Position numbers and translations under genes: made by a program
In this document: piece by piece, positions 48,287-56,669 of the stretch
Numbering within the stretch: the first letter of the stretch is position 1
Layout of the letters: the number at the start of each line of letters is the position of its first letter
The notes under the pieces: generated by a model
The model's database searches: none
Seen by the model: the letters and a program-made list of their open reading frames with translations, nothing else
What the model was told of the DNA's origin: nothing
From: Streptomyces jeddahensis
GTDB lineage: Bacteria; Actinomycetota; Actinomycetes; Streptomycetales; Streptomycetaceae
Length of the DNA stretch: 64,000 bases
NCBI RefSeq assembly: GCF_001642995.1
Contig: NZ_LOHS01000089.1
Location: 62,001-126,000 of the forward strand
Direction of reading: 5' to 3'

Positions 48287-49255
48287 TCAGCGAGGGACGG
48301 GTGCGTGGAAGCGGCGGCGGTACTCGGCGGGCGGAGAGCCGAGTGCCTTGAGGAAGGCGCGGCGCATCGCCTCGGGGGTGCCGTAGCCGCAGGCGCGTGA
48401 GATCTCCTCGATCCCGTCGGAGGTGTCCTCCAGGAGCCGGCGCGCGTGTTCGATGCGTATGCGCTCGACGTACCGGCCGGGTGTCACGCCGGTCTCGGCC
48501 TGGAAGGCGCGGGCGAAGTGGCGCGGTGAGAGCCGGGCGCGCGCGGCGAGCGACTCGACGGACAGGTCGCCATCGGGGTGTTCGGTGATCCACTGCTGGA
48601 CGTCGCGCAGCGGTTCGCGCTGCGCGGTCTGCGCGGCGAGCTGGGCGCTGAACTGGGCCTGGTTGCCGGGGCGACGGAGGAAGACGACCAGGTGCCGCGC
48701 GACCGTGAGCGCCGTCTCCCGTCCCAGATCCTCCTCGACGAGCGCGAGAGCCAGGTCGATGCCGGAGGTGACACCGGCGGACGTGGCCACGTTCCCGTCG
48801 CGTACGAAGATCGGGTCCGGGTCGACCTCGACGGCCGGGTGGTCGCGGGCGAGCCGGTCGCACACGTTCCAGTGGGTGGTGGCCCGACGGCCGTCCAGCA
48901 GTCCGGCCGCGGCCAGCAGCAGCGCCCCGCTGCACACGGAGACCAGGCGCTCGGCTCCCGGGGCCCTTTCGCGCAGCCAGTCGATCAGCTGCGGGTCGGG
49001 CGTTCTGGTGCCCTGGCCTCCGGGGACGAGAAGGGTGTGCGGGTCAGCCGCGTCGTGGAGGGCGCAGTCGGGGACGAGGGTGAGCCCGCTGGAGGTGCGG
49101 ACGGGTCCGCCGTCGAGCGAGGCGGTGCGGATCCGGTACGTGTCCGGGTCCCCGGAGCTTTTGGCGGCGCCCGTGAACACCTCCACGGGGCCGGTGAAGT
49201 CGAGGCTCTGGACGTCGTCGAAGAGGACGACGAGAACGGATCGGTGCTGGGCCAT
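48287..49255 (-). CDS. GlxA-type AraC-family transcriptional regulator
   Basis: A 322-aa regulator joining a DJ-1/PfpI-like sensor (VLVVLFDDVQSLDFTGPVEV, SVCSGALLLAAAGLL, AGVTSGIDLALALV) to a C-terminal AraC double helix-turn-helix (LSVESLAARARLSPRHFARAF and IEEISRACGYGTPEAMRRAF). The conserved Cys of the sensor is retained. Members sense small metabolites and activate nearby genes. The ATG at 49255 (MAQHRSVLV) is preferred over the one at 49282, which has no binding site. It lies 40 nt upstream of the PfpI gene and divergent from the SCO6745-family gene. Confidence 0.9.
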   Translation of the reverse strand: MAQHRSVLVVLFDDVQSLDFTGPVEVFTGAAKSSGDPDTYRIRTASLDGGPVRTSSGLTLVPDCALHDAADPHTLLVPGGQGTRTPDPQLIDWLRERAPGAERLVSVCSGALLLAAAGLLDGRRATTHWNVCDRLARDHPAVEVDPDPIFVRDGNVATSAGVTSGIDLALALVEEDLGRETALTVARHLVVFLRRPGNQAQFSAQLAAQTAQREPLRDVQQWITEHPDGDLSVESLAARARLSPRHFARAFQAETGVTPGRYVERIRIEHARRLLEDTSDGIEEISRACGYGTPEAMRRAFLKALGSPPAEYRRRFHAPVPR

Positions 49256-49344
49256 GCCTCGATTCTTCGATGCGGGGGTCATGGCTGCAATGACGAGTTC
49301 CCCACCTATCCTGCCATCGCGGCCCGTGACTATCGGCCTTCGCC

Positions 49345-49373
49345 TTCACGACATACCAACCAGTCGGTAATCT
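49345..49373 (+). promoter_or_regulatory. Promoter of the SCO6745-family gene, leaderless type
   Basis: TTCACG (49345-49350) and TAATCT (49368-49373) are separated by 17 nt, and TAATCT ends 7 nt before the ATG at 49381 with no Shine-Dalgarno. Both spacings fit a housekeeping promoter giving leaderless mRNA. Confidence 0.6.
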
Positions 49374-49380
49374 GCGCGGC

Positions 49381-50247
49381 ATGAACTCACCCCTGCCGGA
49401 GCGCGCCGCGCGCCGATGCCACAACGCGATCAATCCGCTGCACTCGACCCACTACTTCTCGCCGGACCTCGCAAAGGAGATGGCGGGTATCGGCATCGAG
49501 GACCGCAACGCCGCGTACTTCGCGGTGCGGGCGGCCGCCATGGGCCCGGTCGGTGCGGGCACGGTGACGGCCACGTTCTACAACTTCAACCACGAGCTCG
49601 TGGCGCGGCACGTCCCCGCGGTATGGCGCATCGCCTCTCCGGAGACGGTCCTCGCGGCACGCGCGCGTGCCGTCGACGCGACGCTGCGCCGTCTCCTCGG
49701 AAAGGAGGCGCTCGCCTCGGAGGAGATGGCCGAGGCGGCCCGCCTCGCCCTGCGCGCCACCGAGGCGTGCAGCAGGACGGCACGCCCGCTGTACGCCGCG
49801 CACGCCGACCTGCCTGTGCCCGAGGAGCCGCACCTGGCGTACTGGCACGCCGCGACGCTCCTGCGCGAATACCGCGGTGACGGGCACCTCGCCGTGCTGC
49901 TGGCTGCGGAACTCGATCCGTTGGAGGCCCTGGTGACGCACACCGCGACCGGCAAGGGCATGTCTCCGAAGTGGGTGCTGGGCACCCGCGGATGGTCCCG
50001 GCAGGACTGGGACGCGGCGACGGAGCGGCTGCGTTCGCGTGGACTGCTCGACGTGGACGGCGAGTTGACGGACGCCGGGACCGCGCTTCGGCGTGATCTC
50101 GAGACGCAGACGGACCGGCTCGACCGGGCGCCGTACGAACACCTGGGCGCGGCGGGCGTCGAACGACTCACCGAACTCGCGGGGGGCTTTCTCATGGCGG
50201 CCGTGGCGGCGGGGGCCTTTCCGGCCGGGATGATCGGCAAGAACTGA
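49381..50247 (+). CDS. SCO6745-family protein of unknown function
   Basis: A 288-aa protein of a family known in actinobacteria as SCO6745/SalK-like. It opens ARRCHNAINPLHSTHYFSPD, the typical start, and has a mainly helical core with HELVARHVPAVW and LREYRGDGHLAVLLAAELDPLEA and a C-terminal winged-helix-like region (WDAATERLRSRGLLDVDGEL TDAG). No catalytic residues are recognisable. Function unknown. The gene is probably leaderless (promoter just upstream) and is divergent from the GlxA regulator. Confidence 0.8.
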   Translation: MNSPLPERAARRCHNAINPLHSTHYFSPDLAKEMAGIGIEDRNAAYFAVRAAAMGPVGAGTVTATFYNFNHELVARHVPAVWRIASPETVLAARARAVDATLRRLLGKEALASEEMAEAARLALRATEACSRTARPLYAAHADLPVPEEPHLAYWHAATLLREYRGDGHLAVLLAAELDPLEALVTHTATGKGMSPKWVLGTRGWSRQDWDAATERLRSRGLLDVDGELTDAGTALRRDLETQTDRLDRAPYEHLGAAGVERLTELAGGFLMAAVAAGAFPAGMIGKN

Positions 50248-50384
50248 CTGCGGCTCATTGCCGCTGTCCGCCGCAGCCGCAAGTGCAGCCGACTGCATGG
50301 TCGACGGAAGCCGAGGTACCCGTTCGTCCGCGGCCATCCGGGCCGTTCCCGACCGTTTCCGGCGGGAAGACGAAAGGAGAAGAC

Positions 50385-50528
50385 GTGCTCCGTGCAATTG
50401 CAGATGTTCTGCGTCAGATCGGGGCGGCCATCGCCACTGTGGTGACCCTGCCCTTCCGGGCTCTGGCCCGGCTGTTCGGCGGCGCCGCCCACTCGACGCG
50501 CCGCACAGGGCGGGCCCACCGGGCGTGA
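50385..50528 (+). CDS. 47-aa LPFR-type microprotein
   Basis: A GTG at 50385, seven nt after AGGAG, encodes 47 residues: a hydrophobic helix (VLRAIADVLRQIGAAIATVV) followed by TLPFRALARLFGGA and an Arg/His-rich tail. Small proteins with the LPFRALARLFGG motif occur in many Streptomyces genomes. One membrane-associated helix with a basic C-terminus is expected; function unknown. Confidence 0.7.
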   Translation: MLRAIADVLRQIGAAIATVVTLPFRALARLFGGAAHSTRRTGRAHRA

Positions 50529-50695
50529 ACGAGCGCGGACAGCGCCGAGCCCGCCGGCCAGGCGGTCTGTCACCCGTGCCGGCAGCGCACGGGTGACCTC
50601 ACTCTCACCCGCACAGGGCCGTGCCAGATCCTCGGTTGTCGGCGGGGCCTGCCACAATTGCCGCGCAACCTCAGTGGAGAAGGCGGTACGGGATC

Positions 50696-53080
50696 GTGAC
50701 CACACCCCTCGTAGGGTCCATCGAAGGCAGGATCGCCGAGGAGCTCGGCGTACGGGAGCGGCAGGTCAAGGCTGCCGTCGAGCTGCTCGACGGCGGTTCG
50801 ACGGTGCCCTTCATCGCCCGCTACCGCAAGGAAGCGACCGAGATGCTCGACGACGCGCAGCTGCGCACGATCGAGGAGCGGCTGCGCTATCTGCGGGAGC
50901 TCGAGGAGCGCCGGACGGCGATCCTCGACTCGGTGCGCGAGCAGGGCAAGCTCACCGACGAGCTGGAGGCGCAGATCCGCGGCGCCGAGACCAAGGCCCG
51001 GCTCGAGGACATCTACCTGCCGTACAAGCCGAAGCGGCGCACCAAGGCGCAGATCGCGCGCGAGGCCGGCCTGGAGCCGCTCGCCGAGGGGCTGCTCGGC
51101 GACCCCACCGTCGAGCCCCTCGCCGCGGCCGCCGCCTTCGTCGACGCCGACAAGGGCGTCCCGGACCCGCAGGCCGCACTGGACGGCGCCCGTGCCATCC
51201 TCACCGAGCGCTTCTCGGAGGACGCCGACCTCATCGGCGAGCTGCGCGAACGCATGTGGACGCGCGGCCGCCTCGCCGCCAAGGTGCGGGACGGCAAGGA
51301 GGAGGCGGGCGCCAAGTTCGCCGACTACTTCGACTTCGCCGAGCCCTTCACCGAGCTGCCCTCGCACCGGATCCTCGCGATGCTCCGCGGCGAGAAGGAG
51401 GAGGTCCTCGACCTCGTCCTGGAGCCGGAGGAGCCCTCTGACGAGCCCGGCCCCTCCTCGTACGAGGCGATCATCGCCAGTCGGTTCGGGGTGGCCGAGC
51501 GCGGTCGTCCCGCCGACAAGTGGCTGGTGGACACGGTGCGCTGGGCCTGGCGCACGCGCATCCTGGTGCACCTCGGCATCGACCTGAGGCTGCGGCTGCG
51601 TACGGCAGCCGAGGACGAGGCGGTGCAGGTCTTCGCCGCGAACCTGCGCGATCTGCTGCTCGCCGCCCCGGCGGGTACGCGCGCGACGCTGGGGCTCGAC
51701 CCCGGTTTCCGTACGGGCGTGAAGGTGGCCGTGGTCGACGCGACCGGCAAGGTCGTGGCGACGGACGTGATCTACCCGCACGTCCCGCAGAACAAGTGGG
51801 ACGAGGCCATCGCCAAGCTCGCGCGGCTCGCCAAGGAGCACGCGGTCGAGCTGATCGCCATCGGCAACGGCACGGCCTCCCGCGAGACGGACAAGCTGGC
51901 CGGTGAACTGATCACCAAGCATCCCGAGTTGAAGCTGACCAAGGTGATGGTGTCCGAGGCGGGCGCCTCGGTGTACTCGGCCTCGGCCTTCGCGTCGCAG
52001 GAGCTGCCGGGCATGGACGTGTCGCTGCGCGGCGCCGTCTCCATCGCCCGCCGTCTCCAGGACCCGCTCGCCGAGCTGGTCAAGATCGACCCGAAGTCCA
52101 TCGGTGTCGGCCAGTACCAGCACGACCTCTCCGAGGTGAAGCTGTCGCGCTCGCTCGACGCGGTCGTCGAGGACTGTGTGAACGGCGTCGGCGTGGACGT
52201 CAACACGGCCTCCGCGCCGCTGCTCGCCCGGGTCTCCGGCATCAGCAGCGGCCTCGCCGAGAACATCGTGGCCCACCGGGACGCCAACGGCCCGTTCACG
52301 TCGCGGCAGGGTCTCAAGGACGTGGCCCGGCTGGGCCCGAAGGCGTACGAGCAGTGTGCGGGCTTCCTGCGGATCCGCGGCGGCGACGACCCGCTGGACG
52401 CCTCCAGCGTGCACCCCGAGGCGTACCCGGTGGTGCGCCGCATGGTGAAGACCACGGGCGGCGATGTGGCGTCGCTGATCGGCAACACGGCGGTGCTGCG
52501 CTCACTCCGCGCCGACGCCTTCGTGGACGAGACCTTCGGTCTGCCGACCGTGACGGACATCCTCCGCGAGCTGGAGAAGCCGGGGCGGGACCCGCGTCCG
52601 GCGTTCAAGACGGCCACGTTCAGGGAGGGCGTCGAGAAGATCTCCGACCTGTCCTCCGGGATGGTGCTGGAGGGGGTCGTCACGAACGTCGCCGCGTTCG
52701 GCGCGTTCGTGGACGTCGGTGTCCACCAGGACGGTCTCGTGCATGTGTCCGCGATGTCCAAGACGTTCGTCAAGGACCCGCGGGACGTGGTGAAGCCGGG
52801 TGACATCGTCAAGGTGAAGGTGCTGGATGTCGACATTCCGCGTAAGCGGATCTCGCTGACGCTGCGGTTGGACGACGAGGCTGCGCCTGCGTCTTCCTCT
52901 TCTGCCGGGGGTGGGCGACCCCAGCGTGGGGGGCGGCCGCCCCAGCAGCGGGGGCAGCAGTCGCGGCAGGGCCGCGGGGGCGGTGGGTCTCGGCAGGCGC
53001 CTCCGCCGCCTGCCAACAGTGCGATGGCTGATGCGCTTCGGCGCGCGGGGTTGGTCGACCCCAAGGGGGGTCGGGGCTGA
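50696..53080 (+). CDS. tex: Tex-family RNA-binding transcriptional accessory protein
   Basis: A 794-aa Tex protein. N-terminal HTH-like region (RIAEELGVRERQVKAAVELL), a YqgF/RuvC-like domain (TLGLDPGFRTGVKVAVVDAT GK...AIGNGTASRETD), tandem helix-hairpin-helix motifs (ALLARVSGISSGLAENIV; GLKDVARLGPKAYEQCAGFL), and one S1 domain at ~640-715 (GMVLEGVVTNVAAFGAFVDV GVHQDGLVHVS). The tail is Gly/Arg/Gln-rich. It binds RNA and influences transcription and stress tolerance. GTG at 50696 lies 14 nt after GGAGAAGG; ATG starts upstream lack family sequence. Confidence 0.95.
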   Translation: MTTPLVGSIEGRIAEELGVRERQVKAAVELLDGGSTVPFIARYRKEATEMLDDAQLRTIEERLRYLRELEERRTAILDSVREQGKLTDELEAQIRGAETKARLEDIYLPYKPKRRTKAQIAREAGLEPLAEGLLGDPTVEPLAAAAAFVDADKGVPDPQAALDGARAILTERFSEDADLIGELRERMWTRGRLAAKVRDGKEEAGAKFADYFDFAEPFTELPSHRILAMLRGEKEEVLDLVLEPEEPSDEPGPSSYEAIIASRFGVAERGRPADKWLVDTVRWAWRTRILVHLGIDLRLRLRTAAEDEAVQVFAANLRDLLLAAPAGTRATLGLDPGFRTGVKVAVVDATGKVVATDVIYPHVPQNKWDEAIAKLARLAKEHAVELIAIGNGTASRETDKLAGELITKHPELKLTKVMVSEAGASVYSASAFASQELPGMDVSLRGAVSIARRLQDPLAELVKIDPKSIGVGQYQHDLSEVKLSRSLDAVVEDCVNGVGVDVNTASAPLLARVSGISSGLAENIVAHRDANGPFTSRQGLKDVARLGPKAYEQCAGFLRIRGGDDPLDASSVHPEAYPVVRRMVKTTGGDVASLIGNTAVLRSLRADAFVDETFGLPTVTDILRELEKPGRDPRPAFKTATFREGVEKISDLSSGMVLEGVVTNVAAFGAFVDVGVHQDGLVHVSAMSKTFVKDPRDVVKPGDIVKVKVLDVDIPRKRISLTLRLDDEAAPASSSSAGGGRPQRGGRPPQQRGQQSRQGRGGGGSRQAPPPPANSAMADALRRAGLVDPKGGRG

Positions 53081-53129
53081 GGTTTGGCCCCCGCGGTGCG
53101 GGGTTGACGTCGTACGCCGAGTTACCGTG

Positions 53130-53152
53130 ACGGGTGGGTTGTGCCCACCCGT
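53130..53152. terminator. Terminator between tex and the ABC-F gene
   Basis: Perfect 9-bp stem, ACGGGTGGG (53130-53138) and CCCACCCGT (53144-53152), loop TTGTG, in the convergent gap; a second 6-bp hairpin GTTCCG/CGGAAC follows at 53151-53167. Confidence 0.7.
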
Positions 53153-53218
53153 TCCGCCCTGCGGAACGCCTGCCCACAACGCGGCGGCGGGACGGCTGCC
53201 CGCAACCGGACGGGCTGG

Positions 53219-54856
53219 TCAGCGTTCCGTTACCTTGCCGTCCGCTACCTCCAGCCGCCGCGTCGTGCGTACCGCGTCCAGCATGCGGCGGTCGTGGGTG
53301 ACCAGGAGCAGGGTGCCCTGGTACGAGTCGAGGGCGGACTCGAGTTGTTCGATGGCGGGCAGGTCGAGGTGGTTGGTCGGCTCGTCGAGGACGAGGAGGT
53401 TGACGCCGCGGCCCTGGAGCAGCGCCAGGGCCGCTCGGGTGCGTTCGCCCGGGGAGAGGGTCGCCGCCTGGCGCAGCACGTGGTCGGACTTCAGCCCGAA
53501 CTTGGCCAGCAGGGTGCGGACCTCGACGGGCTCGGTGTCGGGGACGGCCGCGGAGAACGCGTCCAGGAGTGACTCCGGGCCGTGGAACAGCGCCCGGGCC
53601 TGGTCCACTTCGCCGATGAGGACGCCCGCGCCGAGTGCCCCATGCCCCGCGTCGAGCGGGACACGGCCGAGGAGGGCGGCGAGCAGCGTGGACTTGCCCG
53701 CGCCGTTGGCGCCGGTGACGGCGACCCGGTCGGCCCAGTCGATCTGCAGCGTCACGGGCCCCAGCACGAAGCCGTCACGCCGCACCTCGGCATCGCGCAG
53801 GGACGCGACGACCGCGCCGGAGCGCGGCGCCGCGGCGATCTCCATCCGCAGCTCCCACTCCTTGCGGGGCTCCTCGACGACATCGAGCCGCTCGATCATG
53901 CGCTGGGTCTGCCGGGCCTTCGCGGCCTGCTTCTCGCTCGCCTCGCTGCGGAACTTCCGGCCGATCTTGTCGTTGTCCCCCGCCTTGCGGCGGGCGTTCT
54001 TGACGCCCTTGTCCATCCAGGTGCGCTGCATCTGCGCCCGTTCCTGCAGGGCCGCCCGCTTGTCGGCGTACTCCTCGTACTCCTCGCGGGCATGCCGGCG
54101 CGCGGTCTCGCGCTCCTCCAGGTACGCCTCGTATCCACCGCCGTAGAGGTTGATCTGCCGCTGGGCGAGGTCGAGTTCGAGGACCTTGGTGACCGTGCGG
54201 GCGAGGAACTCACGGTCGTGGCTGACGACGACCGTCCCGGCGCGCAGTCCGGTGACGAACCGCTCCAGGCGCTCGAGTCCGTCCAGGTCCAGGTCGTTGG
54301 TGGGCTCGTCCAGCAGGAACACGTCGTAGCGGGACAGGAGGAGGGACGCCAGACCGGCCCGCGCGGCCTGTCCACCCGACAGCGACGTCATGGGTTGGTC
54401 GAGCTCGATGCGCAGCCCGAGCGAGTCGGCGACCTCTTCGGCCCGCTCGTCCAGGTCGGCACCGCCGAGGCCGAGCCACCGCTCCAGGCTGATCGCGTAG
54501 GCGTCGTCGGCGCCCGGCGCACCGTCGACGAGTGCCTGGGTGGCCGCGTCCATGGCGCGCTGCGCCTCGGCGACACCGGTGCGGCGGGCGAGGAACTCCC
54601 GTACGGTCTCGCCGGGGCGCCGTTCGGGCTCCTGCGGCAGATGCCCCACGGTGGCGGAGGGCGGTGAAAGCCGCAGCTCACCCTCCTCGGGGGCGTCGAG
54701 CCCGGCGAGCAGACGCAGCAGCGTGGACTTCCCGGCGCCGTTGGCACCGACGAGCCCGATCACATCCCCCGGTGCGACGACGAGGTCGAGCCCGGAGAAA
54801 AGGGAGCGGTCGCCGTGCCCGGCGGCGAGGTTCTTGGCGACGAGGGTGGCAGTCAT
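53219..54856 (-). CDS. ABC-F ATPase (ribosome-associated / antibiotic-resistance type)
   Basis: A 545-aa soluble protein with two ABC domains and no membrane domain. Walker A GANGAGKST in both halves, signatures LSGGQ and LSPGE, Walker B VFLLDEPTNDLD and LLVLDEPTNHLD. The linker between them (about 245-320: REEYEEYADKRAALQERAQM, then KRTWMDKG-type and ARRKAGDNDK) is the P-site tRNA-interaction motif region. Such proteins displace drugs from or assist ribosomes. Start ATG at 54856. TAGGAT lies 10 nt upstream with no clear Shine-Dalgarno, so it may be leaderless or nearly so. Confidence 0.92.
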   Translation of the reverse strand: MTATLVAKNLAAGHGDRSLFSGLDLVVAPGDVIGLVGANGAGKSTLLRLLAGLDAPEEGELRLSPPSATVGHLPQEPERRPGETVREFLARRTGVAEAQRAMDAATQALVDGAPGADDAYAISLERWLGLGGADLDERAEEVADSLGLRIELDQPMTSLSGGQAARAGLASLLLSRYDVFLLDEPTNDLDLDGLERLERFVTGLRAGTVVVSHDREFLARTVTKVLELDLAQRQINLYGGGYEAYLEERETARRHAREEYEEYADKRAALQERAQMQRTWMDKGVKNARRKAGDNDKIGRKFRSEASEKQAAKARQTQRMIERLDVVEEPRKEWELRMEIAAAPRSGAVVASLRDAEVRRDGFVLGPVTLQIDWADRVAVTGANGAGKSTLLAALLGRVPLDAGHGALGAGVLIGEVDQARALFHGPESLLDAFSAAVPDTEPVEVRTLLAKFGLKSDHVLRQAATLSPGERTRAALALLQGRGVNLLVLDEPTNHLDLPAIEQLESALDSYQGTLLLVTHDRRMLDAVRTTRRLEVADGKVTER

Positions 54857-54954
54857 CAGGACGTAGATCCTAACGAGTGACTCGCGGGTGACTGGAATCG
54901 CGCGGCAAGGCACGGCACGGCATGGGCGCATCGGACATGGGCGCTTCGGACCCG

Positions 54955-55488
54955 TCACAGCAGCCCGGCCAGCTTGTACAGCACCAGTGATCCCGCGACG
55001 GCCACGTTGAGGCTGGCGCCCGTCCCGACCATCGGGATCTCCACGCACACGTCCAGCAGGTCCAGCGCCTCCGGGGGTATGCCCTGCTGCTCATGTCCGA
55101 GGACGATCACGGTCCGCTCCCGGGCGGGCGGGAGCTCGGCAAGGCGGATCGCCTCGTCGGCCAGTTCCACGCCGACGACGCGTGTCCCCCGTGCGCGCTC
55201 CCGCTCCAGCCAGCCCACCGGGTCGCCTGTCCAGTGCACGCACGGCGGCTTGCGGAGGGTGTTCCCGCGGGCCAGCGCCTCCGGCACCCACGGGAAGCGC
55301 GGCACGGTCAGGCATGCCCCGGTCGCGTCACACGTACGGGCGAGGGTGCCCAGGTTCGCACCGTGCAGCGGCCACAGGGGCGCCACGTAGAGGTGGTCCC
55401 AGCAGGAGTGGGTGCGCGGTCGGCGCGCGCGGCGCAGTTCGCCGGGCGTCCGCGTACGGATCGACGGTCCGCTCCTCCGGGCGCTCAC
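54955..55488 (-). CDS. SpoU/TrmH-family RNA methyltransferase
   Basis: A 177-aa knotted (SPOUT) methyltransferase that methylates tRNA or rRNA 2'-O ribose. LWPLHGANLGTLARTCDATG is motif 1 with the Asn/Arg, VIVLGHEQQGIPPEAL motif 2, and VEIPMVGTGASLNVAVAGSL motif 3. It lacks the extra L30-like N-terminal domain found in RlmB types, so it is the short form. GTG start at 55488 has a weak ribosome binding site. Located just upstream of the ABC-F gene on the same strand. Confidence 0.88.
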   Translation of the reverse strand: MSARRSGPSIRTRTPGELRRARRPRTHSCWDHLYVAPLWPLHGANLGTLARTCDATGACLTVPRFPWVPEALARGNTLRKPPCVHWTGDPVGWLERERARGTRVVGVELADEAIRLAELPPARERTVIVLGHEQQGIPPEALDLLDVCVEIPMVGTGASLNVAVAGSLVLYKLAGLL

Positions 55489-55573
55489 CGCGCCACGGAG
55501 GCGTACCTCCAGCTCTTCTCAGAACTCATCGTCGTCAGGGCGATGTACGGCTCGCCCCCGGCCGGTCGGTGGG

Positions 55574-56599
55574 TCATCGCGCCATGGGCGCGACCAGCAC
55601 GCTGTCCGTCGTGCGCGCCACGATGAAGGATTCCCCCTTGGTCGCCTTCGCGTCCAGTGCAATTCGGTGCTTGCCAGGTTCGAGGATGTCGTCGAACACC
55701 TCGTGGGTGTGCGTGCGGTACAGCCTGTCGAGGCGGTACGCGGTGAGCTGGACGCGGCAGGTGGAGCTGACCTCGACACCGGCCTCGCCGTCGGCGGCGA
55801 CGAGACGGGTGAGCCGGCGCTGCTCCAGCGGGCTGCGGTCCAGGGCGTGCTCTATCTGGGCGACGAGCAGCGGGATGATCGGCGCCAGCCCGTCGACGTA
55901 GGCGACGTCCACACCGGCGCGCTTGAACGCGCCCCGTACGGCGGCGCGTTGTCCTTCACTGACGGCGCGGCCGAAGGCGACCGCTCCGTAGGTGCGCAGT
56001 TCGTCCGCGGGGACGTCCGCCGCGTCCGTCGTGATCTCGGCGCCGATGCCGATGGTGCGCAGGGCGGCGGCGAGTTTGGCGAGGACGGCGACGCGGGCGC
56101 CGATCAGCAGGACACGGCGTGGCGCCGGTTCCTGCCGGTCGAGCAGGCTCTGCAGCGCACTGCGGTACTCGGCGCCGCGGAAGCGGAACGGCCCTATGCC
56201 GTGATAGCCGTTGAGTTCGAGATCGGCGTGCTCGTCGGTCTGCCAGGCGAAGTCCCGCCAGACGAAGTCGTCGCTGCCGTCGTCGGCCTTGTCGATGGCC
56301 GCGGTGACCGCGCCGCACTCGATTCCCTCGCACTCGGGGCAGCCGTAGATCACGTACCGCCCGCCGGGCAGCGGAGCCTCCGCCTCCAGCAGCAGCGCAC
56401 GCACCTGGGCGGTGAAGATCGCGGGCGGGATGTCGGAGGCGAGCGGCGACACCGCGTCGAGATCGGACAGTTGGAAGAGCAGCGGCCTTCCGTCGACGAT
56501 GAAGTCGACGAAATCCCGGTGCAATTGGTAGTCACCATTGGCGAGGACCCCGCCGGCACGCACAGCCGGGGCCAGACCGAAGGTCGCGTACTCGGCACA
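55574..56599 (-). CDS. Conserved protein of unknown function (oxidoreductase-like)
   Basis: A 341-aa protein I cannot assign. The N-terminal half (1-~150) contains YGCPECEGIECGAV, a possible Cys metal site, and FQLSDLDAVSPL...TAQVRALLLE. From about 165 a Rossmann-like segment (RRVLLIGARVAVLAKLAAAL RTIG) starts, with AVAFGRAVSEGQRAAVRGAF and ALDRSPLEQRRLTRL further on. The C-terminal ~70 residues are beta-rich. The ATG at 56597-56599 (MCAEYATF) is chosen; AGGAC is very near. It is divergent from the D-amino-acid oxidase gene. Confidence 0.65.
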   Translation of the reverse strand, partial: CAEYATFGLAPAVRAGGVLANGDYQLHRDFVDFIVDGRPLLFQLSDLDAVSPLASDIPPAIFTAQVRALLLEAEAPLPGGRYVIYGCPECEGIECGAVTAAIDKADDGSDDFVWRDFAWQTDEHADLELNGYHGIGPFRFRGAEYRSALQSLLDRQEPAPRRVLLIGARVAVLAKLAAALRTIGIGAEITTDAADVPADELRTYGAVAFGRAVSEGQRAAVRGAFKRAGVDVAYVDGLAPIIPLLVAQIEHALDRSPLEQRRLTRLVAADGEAGVEVSSTCRVQLTAYRLDRLYRTHTHEVFDDILEPGKHRIALDAKATKGESFIVARTTDSVLVAPMAR

Positions 56600-56656
56600 C
56601 ATGTCCTGAGTATCCCCACCTGGAACCTGATGTGAGCACGGCATCACTCATTCCGC

Positions 56657-56662
56657 TACGGT
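56657..56662 (+). promoter_or_regulatory. Leaderless-type -10 of the D-amino-acid oxidase gene
   Basis: TACGGT ends 7 nt before the ATG at 56670; no Shine-Dalgarno is present. No good -35 match. Confidence 0.4.
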
Positions 56663-56669
56663 CCGGGGC

